Positions 53,288-63,610 are shown, counted from the first letter of the stretch. The stretch is DNA of 64,000 bases from Hoeflea sp. (GCA_019084245.1 JAHRFE010000028.1:1-64000), one strand, 5' to 3'. Translations and numbers: made by a program. Notes: generated by a model from the sequence alone, not told the origin.

Positions 53288-54612
53288 TCCCGCTCACGTC
53301 CCTCCTCAGGACCCGGCTCCCGGAGGTTCATCCGGATCGATACCGAGCGCGCATGAGCATCAAGCCCTTCCGCTCTTGCCAAGGTTATGGCAGCAGGGCC
53401 GAGCGACTGCAACTGTTCCGGGCCGAGCCTGAGAATCGAGGTGCGCTTGACATAGTCGAGCACCGACAGGCCCGAGGAAAATCGGGCCGAGCGCGCCGTG
53501 GGCAGCACGTGGTTGGAGCCGCCGACATAATCGCCGATCACTTCAGGCGTGTGGCGCCCGAGGAAAATGGCGCCGGCATTGCGGATCCGGACCGCCAGCG
53601 CTTCGGCGTCGTCGGTGGCGATTTCCAGATGCTCGGCGGCAATCCGGTTGGCGAGCGGCACCGCGGCGTCCCAATCCGGCACCCAGATGACGGCACCGAA
53701 ATCAGCCCAGCTGCTGCGCGCCGTCTCGGAGCGGCCAAGGGTTGAAAGCTGGCGCTCGACCGCATTGACGACGGCGTCGCCGAATGCCTCGTCGCGCGTG
53801 ATCAGGATCGACTGCGCCCCCGGATCATGCTCGGCCTGGGCCAAAAGATCGGCGGCGATCCAGTCGGGATCATTGTCGGGATCGGCAATCACCAGCACCT
53901 CCGAGGGGCCGGCGATCATGTCGATGCCGACGGTGCCGAAGACCTGGCGCTTGGCCGCCGCCACCCAGGCATTGCCGGGTCCCATGATCTTGGCAACCGG
54001 ACGAATGGTCTCCGTTCCATAGGCAAGTGCTGCGATCGCCTGCGCGCCGCCGATCCGGTAGATTTCGGTCACGCCCGCGACACGGGCAGCAGCCAGCACC
54101 ACCGGGTTGAGCGCTCCCTCACGCGCCGGCACCACCATGACGATCCGCTCGACGCCCGCCACCCTGGCAGGCACGGCGTTCATCAGCACAGAACTGGGAT
54201 AGCTCGCCGTGCCGCCGGGCACATAGAGCCCGACCGCCTCGATCGCGGTCCATCGCGATCCCAGCTCGACGCCCAAGCCATCGACATAGCTGTCATCCTT
54301 CGGCATCTGCCGCAGATGGTGGCTGAAAATGCGATCATGGGCGAGCTCAAGCGCGGCCATGATCTCGGGGTCGGTAGCCTGGTAGGCCGACTCGATTTCA
54401 TCCGCGGTGACCGCCAGGCCCAGCGCGCGCGTGTCGATCCCGTCAAAGCGCTGGCTGAACTCGTGCAGCGCCGCGTCGCCGCGCTCGCGGATCTCGCCGA
54501 TGATGGCGCGCACATCGTTTTCGACGTCCTGGGAGACCTCGCGCTTGGTGGTCAGGAAGGCGGCAAAACGGCTCTCGAAATCGGGCTGCCGGTAATCAAG
54601 CCTCAGTACCAC
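53284..54612 (-). CDS. hisD: Histidinol dehydrogenase
   Basis: HisD oxidises L-histidinol to histidine with two NAD+ in the last steps of histidine biosynthesis. The 442-residue product has the family blocks [72 protein letters not shown] and [17 protein letters not shown], with conserved zinc and catalytic His residues. I place the start at GTG 54612. In-frame codons up to 54699 encode non-family sequence. It is followed by UPF0262. Confidence 0.95.
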   Translation of the reverse strand: MVLRLDYRQPDFESRFAAFLTTKREVSQDVENDVRAIIGEIRERGDAALHEFSQRFDGIDTRALGLAVTADEIESAYQATDPEIMAALELAHDRIFSHHLRQMPKDDSYVDGLGVELGSRWTAIEAVGLYVPGGTASYPSSVLMNAVPARVAGVERIVMVVPAREGALNPVVLAAARVAGVTEIYRIGGAQAIAALAYGTETIRPVAKIMGPGNAWVAAAKRQVFGTVGIDMIAGPSEVLVIADPDNDPDWIAADLLAQAEHDPGAQSILITRDEAFGDAVVNAVERQLSTLGRSETARSSWADFGAVIWVPDWDAAVPLANRIAAEHLEIATDDAEALAVRIRNAGAIFLGRHTPEVIGDYVGGSNHVLPTARSARFSSGLSVLDYVKRTSILRLGPEQLQSLGPAAITLARAEGLDAHARSVSIRMNLREPGPEEGRERE

Positions 54613-54646
54613 TTCCCTACCCCCATCATCATTGCGCTTCTTCGGT

Positions 54647-55084
54647 TCAGCTCGCGACCGGGTGGCGCGGCTTGAATTTCGTTTCCCAGCCGCCGCCAAT
54701 ATCGGCGAACTGAACCTCTATACAGTCAACGTCAAGACGGATCACCGCGTCGCCGGACAGGATCAGCTCGATCGCACCTGCCGGCGCTTCCTCCCCGGCG
54801 GCGAAGGTCACAGCCAGCAGCGAATGGACCGTGCCAGCGTCCTTGAGGTCGATTCCGCGGGATCTGACGGTCTGGACCTGCTTGACTGCGAGCACCGACC
54901 GGCGACGTTCGAAAGTCTTCCTGTCCTTGCCCTCTTCCCAGACAAAGCGATTGCCTTCAAGCGTGAAGGTCTTGTCCTTGCCCAGGAAGGCAATGTCGCC
55001 GGTCTTGAAGACAGCATCCTGGAAACAGGCGGAGATAACAGCCAGATCCGTTTCGTCAAGCGCGATCAGTTTCAGACTGTCCAT
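54647..55084 (-). CDS. DUF2948 family protein
   Basis: This 145-residue protein of the alphaproteobacterial DUF2948 family has unknown function. It begins MDSLKLIALDETDLAVISAC, continues FQDAVFKTGDIAFLGKDKTF and has a beta-rich core (VTFAAGEEAPAGAIELILSG). The ATG at 55084 has GAGGAAG upstream. A longer frame to 55213 lacks homology. It lies between murA and hisD, as in other rhizobia. Confidence 0.93.
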   Translation of the reverse strand: MDSLKLIALDETDLAVISACFQDAVFKTGDIAFLGKDKTFTLEGNRFVWEEGKDRKTFERRRSVLAVKQVQTVRSRGIDLKDAGTVHSLLAVTFAAGEEAPAGAIELILSGDAVIRLDVDCIEVQFADIGGGWETKFKPRHPVAS

Positions 55085-55216
55085 GATCTTCCTCAGTTTT
55101 TCTGTCAGGGCGCGGGTCACCGCAAGCAGTGTGCTGCACCGCAAGGTAGGTGCGGCAAGGCCAAAGCGCAATGCGCCGAAGGTGGCGGATGCCGTTTCGC
55201 CGTCCGCGCCCAAGCC

Positions 55217-56506
55217 TCAATCGCTGATGCGTTCGACCACGGCGCCGCAATTGGTGAGCTTCTCTTCCAGTCGTTCGAAGCCGCGATCCAAGTGGTAGAC
55301 CCGGTTGACGACGGTTTCGCCTTCGGCGGCAAGGCCGGCAATCACCAGCGACACGGAAGCGCGCAGATCCGTCGCCATCACCGGCGCACCACGCAGCACC
55401 GGCACGCCGGTGACCGTCGCGGTCTGGCCCGACAGCGAAATCCTGGCGCCGAGCCGGGCCAGTTCCTGCACATGCATGAAGCGGTTCTCAAAAATCGTCT
55501 CGGTGATGTGGGAGACCCCGCTGGCACGCGTCATCAGCGCCATGAACTGCGCCTGAAGATCGGTCGGGAAGCCCGGAAACGGATCCGTCGTCACATCGAC
55601 GGCGAGAATGTCCCCGCCATTGCGGCGCACGCGAATGCCGCTTGCTTCCTGAAAGACCTCGGCGCCTGTGCGGCGAATGGCAAGCAGTGCGTTTTGAAGC
55701 AGATCCTCGGAGGTGTTTTCAAGCAGAACATCGCCGCCGGTCATTGCCACCGCCATGGCGTAGGTGCCTGTCTCGATGCGATCGGGCAGCACCCGGTGGC
55801 GCGCGCCCGACAGCGAGGCGACGCCGTCAATGGTGATGGTGGAGGTGCCGGCGCCGGAGATCTTTGCGCCCATGGCGATCAGGCATTTGGCAAGATCAGC
55901 CACTTCAGGTTCGCGCGCGGCGTTCTCGATCACAGTCTGTCCCCTGGCCAGGGTGGCCGCCATCAGCATGACGTGGGTGGCGCCGACGGAGACTTTTGGG
56001 AACACATAGCGTCCGCCGGTCAGGCCTTTGGGCGCGCGGGCATTGACATAGCCGTTTTCGATGACGATTTCAGCGCCAAGATGTTCGAGCCCGTCGATGA
56101 ACAGGTCGACGGGCCTCGTGCCGATGGCGCAGCCGCCCGGCAGCGACACCTTGGCTTCACCCATGCGCGCAAGCAGCGGGCCGATGACCCAGAAACTGGC
56201 GCGCATCTTAGAGACAAGCTCGTAGGGCGCGGTGGTGTCGACAATGGTGCGGGCGGTGAAATGCACGGTGCGGGCATAAGGTCCGTCCTGCCGCTCACGT
56301 CGGCCTTCGACGGCAATATCCGCGCCATGATTGCCCAGGATTCGCTGCAACTGTTCGACATCGGCGAGATGCGGCAGGTTTTCCAGCGTCAAGGTGCCGT
56401 CGGTGAGCAGCGAGGCGATCATCAGCGGCAGCGCCGCGTTTTTCGCGCCTGAAATCGGTATGACGCCATTGAGCGGGTTTCCGCCAACGATCCTGATGCG
56501 ATCCAT
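55217..56506 (-). CDS. murA: UDP-N-acetylglucosamine enolpyruvyl transferase
   Basis: MurA commits UDP-GlcNAc to peptidoglycan synthesis with phosphoenolpyruvate. The 429-residue product has Lys22 in SGAKNAALP and the catalytic Cys126 in [14 protein letters not shown], plus [17 protein letters not shown] and [14 protein letters not shown]. Cys126 (not Asp) predicts fosfomycin sensitivity. The start at 56506 has AAGAGGA upstream, and an earlier start at 56671 is rejected. It heads the block murA-DUF2948-hisD. Confidence 0.97.
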   Translation of the reverse strand: MDRIRIVGGNPLNGVIPISGAKNAALPLMIASLLTDGTLTLENLPHLADVEQLQRILGNHGADIAVEGRRERQDGPYARTVHFTARTIVDTTAPYELVSKMRASFWVIGPLLARMGEAKVSLPGGCAIGTRPVDLFIDGLEHLGAEIVIENGYVNARAPKGLTGGRYVFPKVSVGATHVMLMAATLARGQTVIENAAREPEVADLAKCLIAMGAKISGAGTSTITIDGVASLSGARHRVLPDRIETGTYAMAVAMTGGDVLLENTSEDLLQNALLAIRRTGAEVFQEASGIRVRRNGGDILAVDVTTDPFPGFPTDLQAQFMALMTRASGVSHITETIFENRFMHVQELARLGARISLSGQTATVTGVPVLRGAPVMATDLRASVSLVIAGLAAEGETVVNRVYHLDRGFERLEEKLTNCGAVVERISD

Positions 56507-56621
56507 GCTGTCCTCTTGAATGTCGGCCTGCGCCTGTCCCTTGGCGACCGGGCCATGAAAGTGATCTGCGGGGGTGTTTAGACCATCACGCGGAATGCGG
56601 CAACACGAGGACAGTTCGGCG

Positions 56622-56849
56622 TCAGCCGCCTTGTTTGTCGTCGCGATCACTGGAGCCATTTTGCGTGGCATGGCCAGCTGCCGGCAGACCTTCGGCCTCG
56701 TCGGCCCGGCCCTCGCGCCGCGCCCGCGTCTGCGCCTTGCGGCGTTGCAGGTTTGCGCGCAATTGCGCGGCGCTGCGTTCGGCGCGTTTTGCGGCCTGGC
56801 GCTCAGCCTCGCTTTTGTATTCGTGATCGGGAGGTATCTTTTCGGTCAT
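56622..56849 (-). CDS. Small conserved charged protein
   Basis: The 75-residue product is predicted helical and highly charged, starting [20 protein letters not shown] and continuing [20 protein letters not shown]. The pattern of repeated Arg/Ala and the C-terminal polar tail resemble small hypothetical proteins near murA in rhizobia. GAGGCGCG precedes the ATG at 56849. A longer upstream frame to 57038 is not family-like. Function is unknown. Confidence 0.7.
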   Translation of the reverse strand: MTEKIPPDHEYKSEAERQAAKRAERSAAQLRANLQRRKAQTRARREGRADEAEGLPAAGHATQNGSSDRDDKQGG

Positions 56850-57162
56850 GATCGCGCCTCGATAGCGCAAAACGCGCTTGAGGTGAAGATCCGGTCCGAC
56901 TCGCTGGGCCATCCTCCCGCCTCCAGTGCCCCTCATATTTCCGCAGAAGCGGCCCTGTTGCCGATGTCTCAATGAGGTCGCACAGGCATTTTCATGCTTG
57001 CCGCAGCAATCGCCCGTTTGTGCTTGCACTCCTGTCAAAGCTGTGGCAATAGCGGGCCGCTTCAGTCGTTTACATCCTTTCAGGAATGGCGGAACGCGGC
57101 GCGCACAGCAGCCGACAGGGACATCCCCTGATCCGGCTTCCGATGCCGCACTGAAGCAAAGG
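56850..57162. promoter_or_regulatory. Region upstream of tRNA-Thr
   Basis: These 313 nt have no gene. A plausible tRNA promoter is TTGCAC (about 57023) with CAATAG 17 nt further on, some 110 nt upstream of the tRNA. A closer promoter cannot be excluded. The left end contains the start region of the small charged protein. Confidence 0.35.
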
Positions 57163-57237
<75 letters not shown>

Positions 57238-57331
57238 GATTTTCAACCTTCACCGGTCGGTTTCCCAGAATCGGTTTTGGCGTGGAACGCCGCGTTTTGC
57301 GGCGGATATCTGCCAGGACAACGAAACAGCC

Positions 57332-57712
57332 TCAGGGCAGTACAAATGGCAAAGCAACGGACACCGCGAGCATTGCGATGGCAGTCATTGCGGACCAGGC
57401 TGACTTCTCCAGCAATTCGCCACGCATGGCGTTGATAATGAGGCGGCGGGCTATGCCAGCGGGCGGGCGTTCGGCCTCGGTCAGCATGATCCAGACCTCG
57501 GTGTCTTCAATCCGCTTTCGCTTGTGATAATTTTGTCCGACGATCAGCATGATGGCCGAAACCACCAGCATTCCGCCCGCACCGCATTTCATGGCGAGCG
57601 CGGGATTGTGCGCGGTGCCCATCATGACCATCAATATGGCAAGACACGCAAAGCCCCCCGCCCTGAGGACGCTGAGCCGCGCAAGTCTGCTGATCTTGTC
57701 CATGCCTGACAT
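57332..57712 (-). CDS. Small membrane protein of unknown function
   Basis: The 126-residue product has three hydrophobic stretches (about 18-34, 45-58, 105-125) with a short cytoplasmic-type region between the last two (NYHKRKRIEDTEVWIMLTEA). No family is recognised. It faces tRNA-Thr convergently. Either ATG 57712 or the one at 57703 could be the start. It may be a rhizobial conserved envelope protein. Confidence 0.7.
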   Translation of the reverse strand: MSGMDKISRLARLSVLRAGGFACLAILMVMMGTAHNPALAMKCGAGGMLVVSAIMLIVGQNYHKRKRIEDTEVWIMLTEAERPPAGIARRLIINAMRGELLEKSAWSAMTAIAMLAVSVALPFVLP

Positions 57713-57771
57713 CCAGATAGCAGGTCATGATCGAGAAGGTACGCCCGGCCCTCGCGAAGTCAAGATTGCGT

Positions 57772-58176
57772 TCAGGCGAAAAGGGTCATCACCAGTGCAA
57801 CCAGGACGATGAACAGCGGCGGCAGGCCGAGAAAGGCATCGCCGAACAGGAAGACCTTGAAGAAGAAGAACAGGAAGGCCGTGTAGAGCGACGCGGCGAA
57901 GGGCAGCAGGAACCCCGGCGTGATCGGGTCGAACAGGGCCAGCAACGGATCGGTCACCTTCTTGAGCACAACGAAGAAAGCGATCTCGCGATCAACGCCG
58001 ACAACAAATTCGAGCAATCCGCGCGAAAACAAAAGCGCCGCCAGTGCGGTCAACGCATAGGTACCGCCAAGAAACACAGCCACCATTCCGGGCGCGCCAC
58101 CCAACAGAAACGTCACCACCGCCGCCATATAGGTCAGCGAGACAATGATCAGTCCGCGCAAGGCCAGTTTGCTCAT
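57772..58176 (-). CDS. Membrane protein of unknown function
   Basis: The 134-residue product has four hydrophobic segments (LIIVSLTYMAAVVTFLL, TYALTALAALLFSRGLLEF, FLLPFAASLYTAFLFFFF, FIVLVALVMTLFA). It shows no motif known to me. It is separate from both neighbours, with about 60 nt to the next membrane protein, so the two may be coexpressed. Confidence 0.7.
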   Translation of the reverse strand: MSKLALRGLIIVSLTYMAAVVTFLLGGAPGMVAVFLGGTYALTALAALLFSRGLLEFVVGVDREIAFFVVLKKVTDPLLALFDPITPGFLLPFAASLYTAFLFFFFKVFLFGDAFLGLPPLFIVLVALVMTLFA

Positions 58177-58360
58177 CGGCTACTCCATTGCTGTCTTGGC
58201 CAAGGCGTCAATAGGCCATGTGGCGGGCGATCCCAGGACCGGTCCCCATTCGTACCGGTCTTTCCGGCATGCCTCATGACTGAGGCAGTGACAACTGAAA
58301 TCAGTCGGGGTCTGCGAATTGCAGGGCTTGGGCATTTGACAATGCCAGGAACGCGGCTCG

Positions 58361-58390
58361 CAAAAGAACGCAGGGCCCGAAGGCCCTGCG
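58361..58390 (-). terminator. Intrinsic terminator of the sodium:solute symporter operon
   Basis: CGCAGGGCC (58369-58377) and GGCCCTGCG (58382-58390) form a 9-bp stem. Read on the minus strand it has a TTCG tetraloop and is followed by TTCTTTTG. It lies 25 nt after the symporter stop and is a textbook terminator. Confidence 0.88.
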
Positions 58391-58414
58391 GAACAGTGAG
58401 ACAAGATTGAATTC

Positions 58415-60271
58415 TCAGTCGTCGGCCCCTTGTATCATCATTTGCCCGCCACCTGGCAGACGCAGACGGTCGACGAACTCCTGCATTTCCTGACTGGGCG
58501 CCGGTGTGACCAGCGACACCACATAGGTAACGATGAACGCAACCGGAACCCCGAAGATACCCGCCGAGATCGACGCAACGCCAAACCACGAGATCTCGTC
58601 GCCCGTGCCCTTGACCAAGTCAAAGCCGTAGACGTTGCCGATCAGGTAGTACATCGTGACGCTGAAGCCGGCGATCATGCCCAGAATCGCGCCCATGCTC
58701 GTGGTCCGCTTCCACCAGACACCCAACACCAGTGGTGCGAAGAGGCCGGCCGCGGCGATCGAGAACGCCCACGCCACCATCGACAGAATGTCGGATGGCT
58801 TGGTGCGCGCCAGGAAAGCTGCCGCCAAAGCGACGACGACGAGCAGGATCTTGGCGATCATGAGACGACGCTTGGTGTCTGCCTTGGGGTCGATCATCTT
58901 GTAGTAGACGTCGTGGGACAAGGCATTGGCGATGGCAAGCAGCAGTCCATCGGCGGTCGACAGGGCGGCTGCGAAACCACCGGCACCGACGAGACCGACA
59001 ACCCAGATCGGCATGCCGGCGATCGACGGAGTCGACAGCACGATCATGTCGTTGTTGAGCTTCAGTTCCGCATAGGGGAAGCCGCCGACAAAGCCCTTGG
59101 CTTCGCATGCCGTCTGGATGGCCATGACGGTTTCGGCCTTGACCCCGCAGATCGTCACCAGCTGGTGGCCCTCGATCGACCCCCAGTTCAGCATCCACTG
59201 CGGTATGGCAGTGAAGGCCAGCTGGAGTCCTTCGGCATTGGCAAAAAGTCCCATCAGGTTGAACTTCGAGAAGGCGGCGTAGGCCGGCGCCGTGAAGTAC
59301 AGAAGGAAGATGAAGAACAGCGACCAGCCGACCGACTTGCGCGCCTCACGCACCGTGGGGGTGGTGAAAAAGCGCATCAGGATGTGCGGCAGCGATGCGG
59401 TGCCGACCATCAGGCAGAAGATCAGGAAGAAGTAATCCTTGGGCGAGTAGGTGGTGAACGGCGCCACATGCGCCTTGGCGACGCCAAGGATCTGCTCGTA
59501 TTCGGCAATCTTGGTCAGCGCACCGCCATAGGTGAGCTGCGGGATCGGAATGCCGAACTGGACTGTCGACATCCAGACCGCGGGAAGCAGATAGGCGACG
59601 ATCAGAACGATGTACTGGGCGACCTGGGTCCAGGTCACCGCCTTCATGCCACCGAGCATCGAGCAGACGAGAATGCCCAAGAGACCAGCAAACACGGCGA
59701 TCTCGAAATCGATGCCGAGGAACTGGGACGCGATGATGCCCGATGCATAGACCTGCGCGGTGATGTAGGTGAACGAGCAGGCAAACAGCACGACGATGCC
59801 GACGAGGCGCGCCGCATTGCCGTTGTAGCGGGTGCCGAGGAAGTCCGGAACCGTATAGGCGCCGAACTTGCGCAGGTAGGGCGCAAGAAGCACTGCCACC
59901 AGCACGTAGCCGCCGGTCCAGCCGAGAACGAAGGCCAGACCGTCATAACCGAGCACGAACAGCGTGCCGGCCATGCCCACGAAGCTTGCGCCAGACATCC
60001 AGTCGGCGCCGGTCGCCATGCCGTTATAGATTGCCGGAACGGATCGCCCGGCAACGTAGTATTCGCTGACCACGGCGGTCCGCGACATGATGCCGATGAA
60101 GGCATAGATGCCGATCGTCATCGCCATATAGGACCAAAGTATGAAGCGGTCCGGAACGCCGACCATCGAAAGGATGGCCATAAGGACGACGAATCCGAAG
60201 AAACCTCCAACATAGATCCCGTAGATCTTGCCGAGGTTGTCCGTGAAATCGCCTTTCATGGAAAGTGCCAT
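58415..60271 (-). CDS. Sodium:solute symporter, VC_2705-type large subunit
   Basis: The 618-residue membrane protein belongs to the sodium:solute symporter superfamily. It is of the VC_2705 subfamily that pairs with a DUF4212 small subunit and is related to acetate permease ActP. About 13 helices are seen. Motifs include VVSEYYVAGRSVPAIYNGMA, GYVLVAVLLAPYLRKFGAYT, and GAGGFAAALSTADGLLLAIA. The start at 60271 has GAGGGG upstream. Its likely substrate is a short-chain carboxylate, by family. It starts 13 nt after the DUF4212 stop. Confidence 0.92.
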   Translation of the reverse strand: MALSMKGDFTDNLGKIYGIYVGGFFGFVVLMAILSMVGVPDRFILWSYMAMTIGIYAFIGIMSRTAVVSEYYVAGRSVPAIYNGMATGADWMSGASFVGMAGTLFVLGYDGLAFVLGWTGGYVLVAVLLAPYLRKFGAYTVPDFLGTRYNGNAARLVGIVVLFACSFTYITAQVYASGIIASQFLGIDFEIAVFAGLLGILVCSMLGGMKAVTWTQVAQYIVLIVAYLLPAVWMSTVQFGIPIPQLTYGGALTKIAEYEQILGVAKAHVAPFTTYSPKDYFFLIFCLMVGTASLPHILMRFFTTPTVREARKSVGWSLFFIFLLYFTAPAYAAFSKFNLMGLFANAEGLQLAFTAIPQWMLNWGSIEGHQLVTICGVKAETVMAIQTACEAKGFVGGFPYAELKLNNDMIVLSTPSIAGMPIWVVGLVGAGGFAAALSTADGLLLAIANALSHDVYYKMIDPKADTKRRLMIAKILLVVVALAAAFLARTKPSDILSMVAWAFSIAAAGLFAPLVLGVWWKRTTSMGAILGMIAGFSVTMYYLIGNVYGFDLVKGTGDEISWFGVASISAGIFGVPVAFIVTYVVSLVTPAPSQEMQEFVDRLRLPGGGQMMIQGADD

Positions 60272-60284
60272 TGGTCTGTTCCCC

Positions 60285-60551
60285 TCAATCTTCCGCGACG
60301 CCGAATTCCTCGTCGATCGCGTTTTGCCGCGCGGCAAACCAGAAGATCAAAACGACGAACACGATGAGCGACCCCTGCGCGGCCATATAGAAGCCGAGCG
60401 GGAAGCCAAGGATGACGATATTGTTCATTGGAACCACGAAGAAGTGGATGAAGAAGCTGAAGAACGCCCAGATCGCCAATGTGATGAGCATGAGGTTCTT
60501 GGTCTTGGACCAATGTGCTTCTGCAACTTCTCGGGAAATATTGTCGGACAT
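60285..60551 (-). CDS. DUF4212 small subunit of the sodium:solute symporter
   Basis: The 88-residue product has two membrane helices (about 19-40 and 45-72): LMLITLAIWAFFSFFIHFFV and GFYMAAQGSLIVFVVLIFWF, with the tail AARQNAIDEEFGVAED. This is the standard DUF4212 small protein encoded directly upstream of the VC_2705-type transporter, and is thought to be its partner subunit. A 223-nt divergent region separates it from 60775. Confidence 0.92.
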   Translation of the reverse strand: MSDNISREVAEAHWSKTKNLMLITLAIWAFFSFFIHFFVVPMNNIVILGFPLGFYMAAQGSLIVFVVLIFWFAARQNAIDEEFGVAED

Positions 60552-60774
60552 ATCCTACTCCCTATGTTGCAAATAAGGGAGATCTCAGGCGCAAAATGAG
60601 CCTGTGAAATGCCTCCCGGGTTTACTTCACTAAGAGAGGAGCCTCGTGTTTTTTATGTTTCCCATGTCCCCCCCCTAAAGTCCCTATTCCCAACAAGTCA
60701 GTGTCATGGTTAAGGGAACATCGATATAGTGGGATTCGAAAAAATGAGTCAACTCAGACGAAAGGAGGGGTTCC

Positions 60775-61401
60775 ATGCGTGATCTCATCGGCGCGCTGCG
60801 CAGAAAGAGGAAAACGATCACTAACCTCGACGAGTTGGCGGAGGCGATCCGTGCATCCGCGGCCTATCTTGCACAAGGCGCCAGCTATTCCTATCTGCGC
60901 GCCCGCAGCCTGATGGCCGGACCTCGGCTGTTCTCCGACGAAGGTTTTGGCGGCGCCCTGGACATTTGCAAATGGGAGGCATTCGGCGTGGCCTGCCAGG
61001 ATCTGATCCTGATCCTGGAAGCAGAACTCAGGTCAGAGCTTCCGCTTGACATTGAAGACCGCAGACGGGTGTTTGCCGCGCTGTACAGCAATACCCTTGC
61101 CCGCGAGATTGTTCCTGAGCACCGTAAGGCCACCGGTTGGGACGACATGATCGGCGATTTCGCGCCTCGCCTGGTATCCGCCCTGTCACGGCCGCCGATG
61201 AAGCCTGACCTGATCTCGATCGCCACGGCACAGCGCATCCTCGACCATGCACCGATCGATCCGAGCGTGCGGGCGGCGGATGAAATGATGGTGGTCAACA
61301 ATGTCGCGTTCCGCTTCATTGACCAGCAGGCCAAGTTGCGCGGCGAACTCGACATCGATGCCATCACCTCGAAACTGACGGCGAGAATGGCCCAGGCATG
61401 A
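60775..61401 (+). CDS. Conserved protein linked to the exonuclease-DUF294 gene
   Basis: The 208-residue soluble, helical protein has unknown function. Notable segments are NLDELAEAIRASAAYLAQGA, SYSYLRARSLMAGPRLFSDE and DICKWEAFGVACQDLILILE. It overlaps the next gene by 4 nt (ATGA), so the two are translated together, and it is transcribed divergently from the symporter genes. AAAGGAGGGG is a very strong ribosome-binding site. The pairing suggests a partner of the following enzyme. Confidence 0.82.
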   Translation: MRDLIGALRRKRKTITNLDELAEAIRASAAYLAQGASYSYLRARSLMAGPRLFSDEGFGGALDICKWEAFGVACQDLILILEAELRSELPLDIEDRRRVFAALYSNTLAREIVPEHRKATGWDDMIGDFAPRLVSALSRPPMKPDLISIATAQRILDHAPIDPSVRAADEMMVVNNVAFRFIDQQAKLRGELDIDAITSKLTARMAQA

Positions 61402-63575
61402 AGAAACGTGGCGGTGATGGCGATAAGAGAAACCAGCATGGCCCGGCCACGCCGCTGATCGTTCTCGACACAGTTGTTCTCGACACCGAAACCACCGGGC
61501 TGGACGTCCGTCAGGACAGGCTTGTGCAGATCGCGGCCGTGCGGCTGCATGGCGCAGACATCATAGAGCACGAGGTTTTCAACGTGCTGCTCGATCCCGG
61601 CATGCCGATCCCCGAGGTCGCCACCCGCATTCACGGGATAAGCGACCGGGATGTGGCGGGACAACCGACATTCGCCACCATTGCTCCGGAACTGGCGGCC
61701 TTCATCGGCGATGCGGTCGTCATCGGCCACTCGATCCATTTCGACATGGCTGTGTTTCGCCATGAGGCGCTGCGCCACGGACTGGCCTGGAAGGAGCCGC
61801 ACGCGGTCGATGTCGGGCTTGTCGCGGCCGGCCTGCAGCCGGGCCTCGTCGACACATCGCTCGATTCACTCGCCGCCGGCCTCGGAATTACGATATCAGG
61901 CCGCCACAGCGCGCTCGGCGACGCGATGGCGACTGCAGAAGTCTATGTGGCCCTGCTCCCGCAGCTGCTGGCGGCGGGAGTACGCAGCCTGGGCGAAATA
62001 GACCTGCTGTGCCGCAAACCGGCCGACCTGATTGCCCGGCAGGACAATGCGGGATGGTTCGAGCGACCCGGCAGCCGTCCCGACTTCACCCCCAGTTCCT
62101 TGAGATCCGGCGCGCAGAAAGCGATCGACAGCTTTCTCTATCGCAACAGGCTTGGCGAAGTGATGAGCAGCCCGCCGATCACCATCTCCCGCGAGGTCAA
62201 CCTTTATGAAGCCGCGCGATTGATGACGGATCGCGGCATTGGCTGCCTGATGGTGGAGCCCCAGGGCGACGAGCCGTTCGGGATTCTCACCGAACGGGAT
62301 GTTCTCTCAGCCCTCGCCGAAGCCGGGCCCGCAGCTGCCGCCATGACCGTCGGTGCGCAGATGACATCCCCGGTCATCTCCGCGCCCGCCGACATGCTGC
62401 TCTACCGGACGCTTGGCCTGATGGCGCGGCGGAACCTGCGCTATCTCGGCGTCACGGATGCCAAGGGCGACCTTGCCGGGGTTTTCACATTGCGCACCCT
62501 GTTGCGCGAACGCGCGCTCGCCACGCTGACCATTGGCGACGAAATCGCCGCCGCTTCCCGACCGCGTGATCTCGCAAAGGTGCAGGCCGCCCTGCCATCG
62601 CTCGCTGCTTCCCTGCTTGCCGAGGGGCTGGACGCGCGCGAGGCCGCCTCTGTCATCTCTGCGGAAGGCCGCGCCATGACCGCACGCGCCGCGGAAATCG
62701 CGGAGGCCGAGATGATTGCAGCCGGCGACGGCCCCGCGCCCGCCGATTATGCCCTGCTTGTGCTGGGCTCGGGCGGCCGCGGCGAAAGCCTGCTTGCGCC
62801 CGACCAGGACAATGCACTGGTGATTGCCGATGGCTACGCCGGCGACCTGGATTCGGCGGCCGACTGGTTCACGCGTTTTGCCACGCGCATCAACGAGGTC
62901 CTCGACCGCGCCGGAATTCCCTACTGCACGGGCGGGGTGATGGCGAAGAACCGCGCATGGCGGCGCCGCCTTTCGGAGTGGCAGGCCGGCATCGATGAGT
63001 GGGTCCGGCGCCCCAGTCCGCAGTCGCTGCTCAATGTCGATATCTTCTATGACTTCACGCCGGTGCACGCGTCCGGCGCGGAAGGCGCGAAAATTGCCGA
63101 TCGGCTGCGGGCGCACGCGACCGCCGCGGCGCGAAGCGCGCTCAACATGCTCAGGGCGATGGGTGAGACGGCGGGCGGGCATTCACCGCCGCTGGGCCTC
63201 TTCGGCCGCATCCGGAAAGATGAGTCCGGCAGGGTGGATCTCAAATCAGGCGCATTGCTTCCGATCGTCGCGGGCGCCCGGGTCATTGCGTTGCGTCACG
63301 GCGTTTCGGCGCTGGACACGCCCGGCCGGCTGACCGGCGCCGCCAAAGCGGCGGAGCGGGCCGAAACCGATGCGATGCTGCTCTCCGATATTCACGGCTT
63401 CCTGATCCGGCTGATCCTGACGCAGCAGATCGCCGACATCCATGCGGGAGTCAAACCCTCGAACAGGGTCGAGGTCAACCGGCTCAACCACCAGGACAGC
63501 GCTCATCTGCGCGAGGCGCTCGGGCGCATCGACCTTATCCGCGACATGCTTCGCGATATCCTGCAGGGCGTGTGA
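61398..63575 (+). CDS. DEDDh exonuclease - CBS pair - DUF294 nucleotidyltransferase fusion
   Basis: The 725-residue protein is a three-part fusion. Residues 18-200 form a DnaQ-type 3'-5' exonuclease with intact DEDDh residues (Asp29, Glu31 in VLDTETTGL; Asp116 in HSIHFDMAVF; His170 and Asp175). Residues 255-375 are two CBS motifs (EVMSSPPITISREVNLYEAA and SPVISAPADMLLYRTL). The C-terminal half is a DUF294 nucleotidyltransferase with LVLGSGGRGESLLAPDQDNA (GSGGR and Asp-x-Asp), followed by a helical C-terminal domain. Such DUF294-CBS proteins often accompany sodium:solute symporters, as here. Target and nucleotide are unknown. Confidence 0.92.
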   Translation: MKKRGGDGDKRNQHGPATPLIVLDTVVLDTETTGLDVRQDRLVQIAAVRLHGADIIEHEVFNVLLDPGMPIPEVATRIHGISDRDVAGQPTFATIAPELAAFIGDAVVIGHSIHFDMAVFRHEALRHGLAWKEPHAVDVGLVAAGLQPGLVDTSLDSLAAGLGITISGRHSALGDAMATAEVYVALLPQLLAAGVRSLGEIDLLCRKPADLIARQDNAGWFERPGSRPDFTPSSLRSGAQKAIDSFLYRNRLGEVMSSPPITISREVNLYEAARLMTDRGIGCLMVEPQGDEPFGILTERDVLSALAEAGPAAAAMTVGAQMTSPVISAPADMLLYRTLGLMARRNLRYLGVTDAKGDLAGVFTLRTLLRERALATLTIGDEIAAASRPRDLAKVQAALPSLAASLLAEGLDAREAASVISAEGRAMTARAAEIAEAEMIAAGDGPAPADYALLVLGSGGRGESLLAPDQDNALVIADGYAGDLDSAADWFTRFATRINEVLDRAGIPYCTGGVMAKNRAWRRRLSEWQAGIDEWVRRPSPQSLLNVDIFYDFTPVHASGAEGAKIADRLRAHATAAARSALNMLRAMGETAGGHSPPLGLFGRIRKDESGRVDLKSGALLPIVAGARVIALRHGVSALDTPGRLTGAAKAAERAETDAMLLSDIHGFLIRLILTQQIADIHAGVKPSNRVEVNRLNHQDSAHLREALGRIDLIRDMLRDILQGV

Positions 63576-63610
63576 AGGCCTGTGCGGCTTTCGACGCTGC
63601 CGGGGCGCAT

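Noticed and set aside
54632-56452. A 606-codon frame antisense to murA and DUF2948
   Set aside because: It crosses two conserved genes on the opposite strand and shows no family motif.
58430-60367. A 645-codon open frame antisense to the sodium:solute symporter
   Set aside because: It is rich in Arg, His, Asp and Gly with no hydrophobic core, as expected from the reverse complement of a membrane protein gene.
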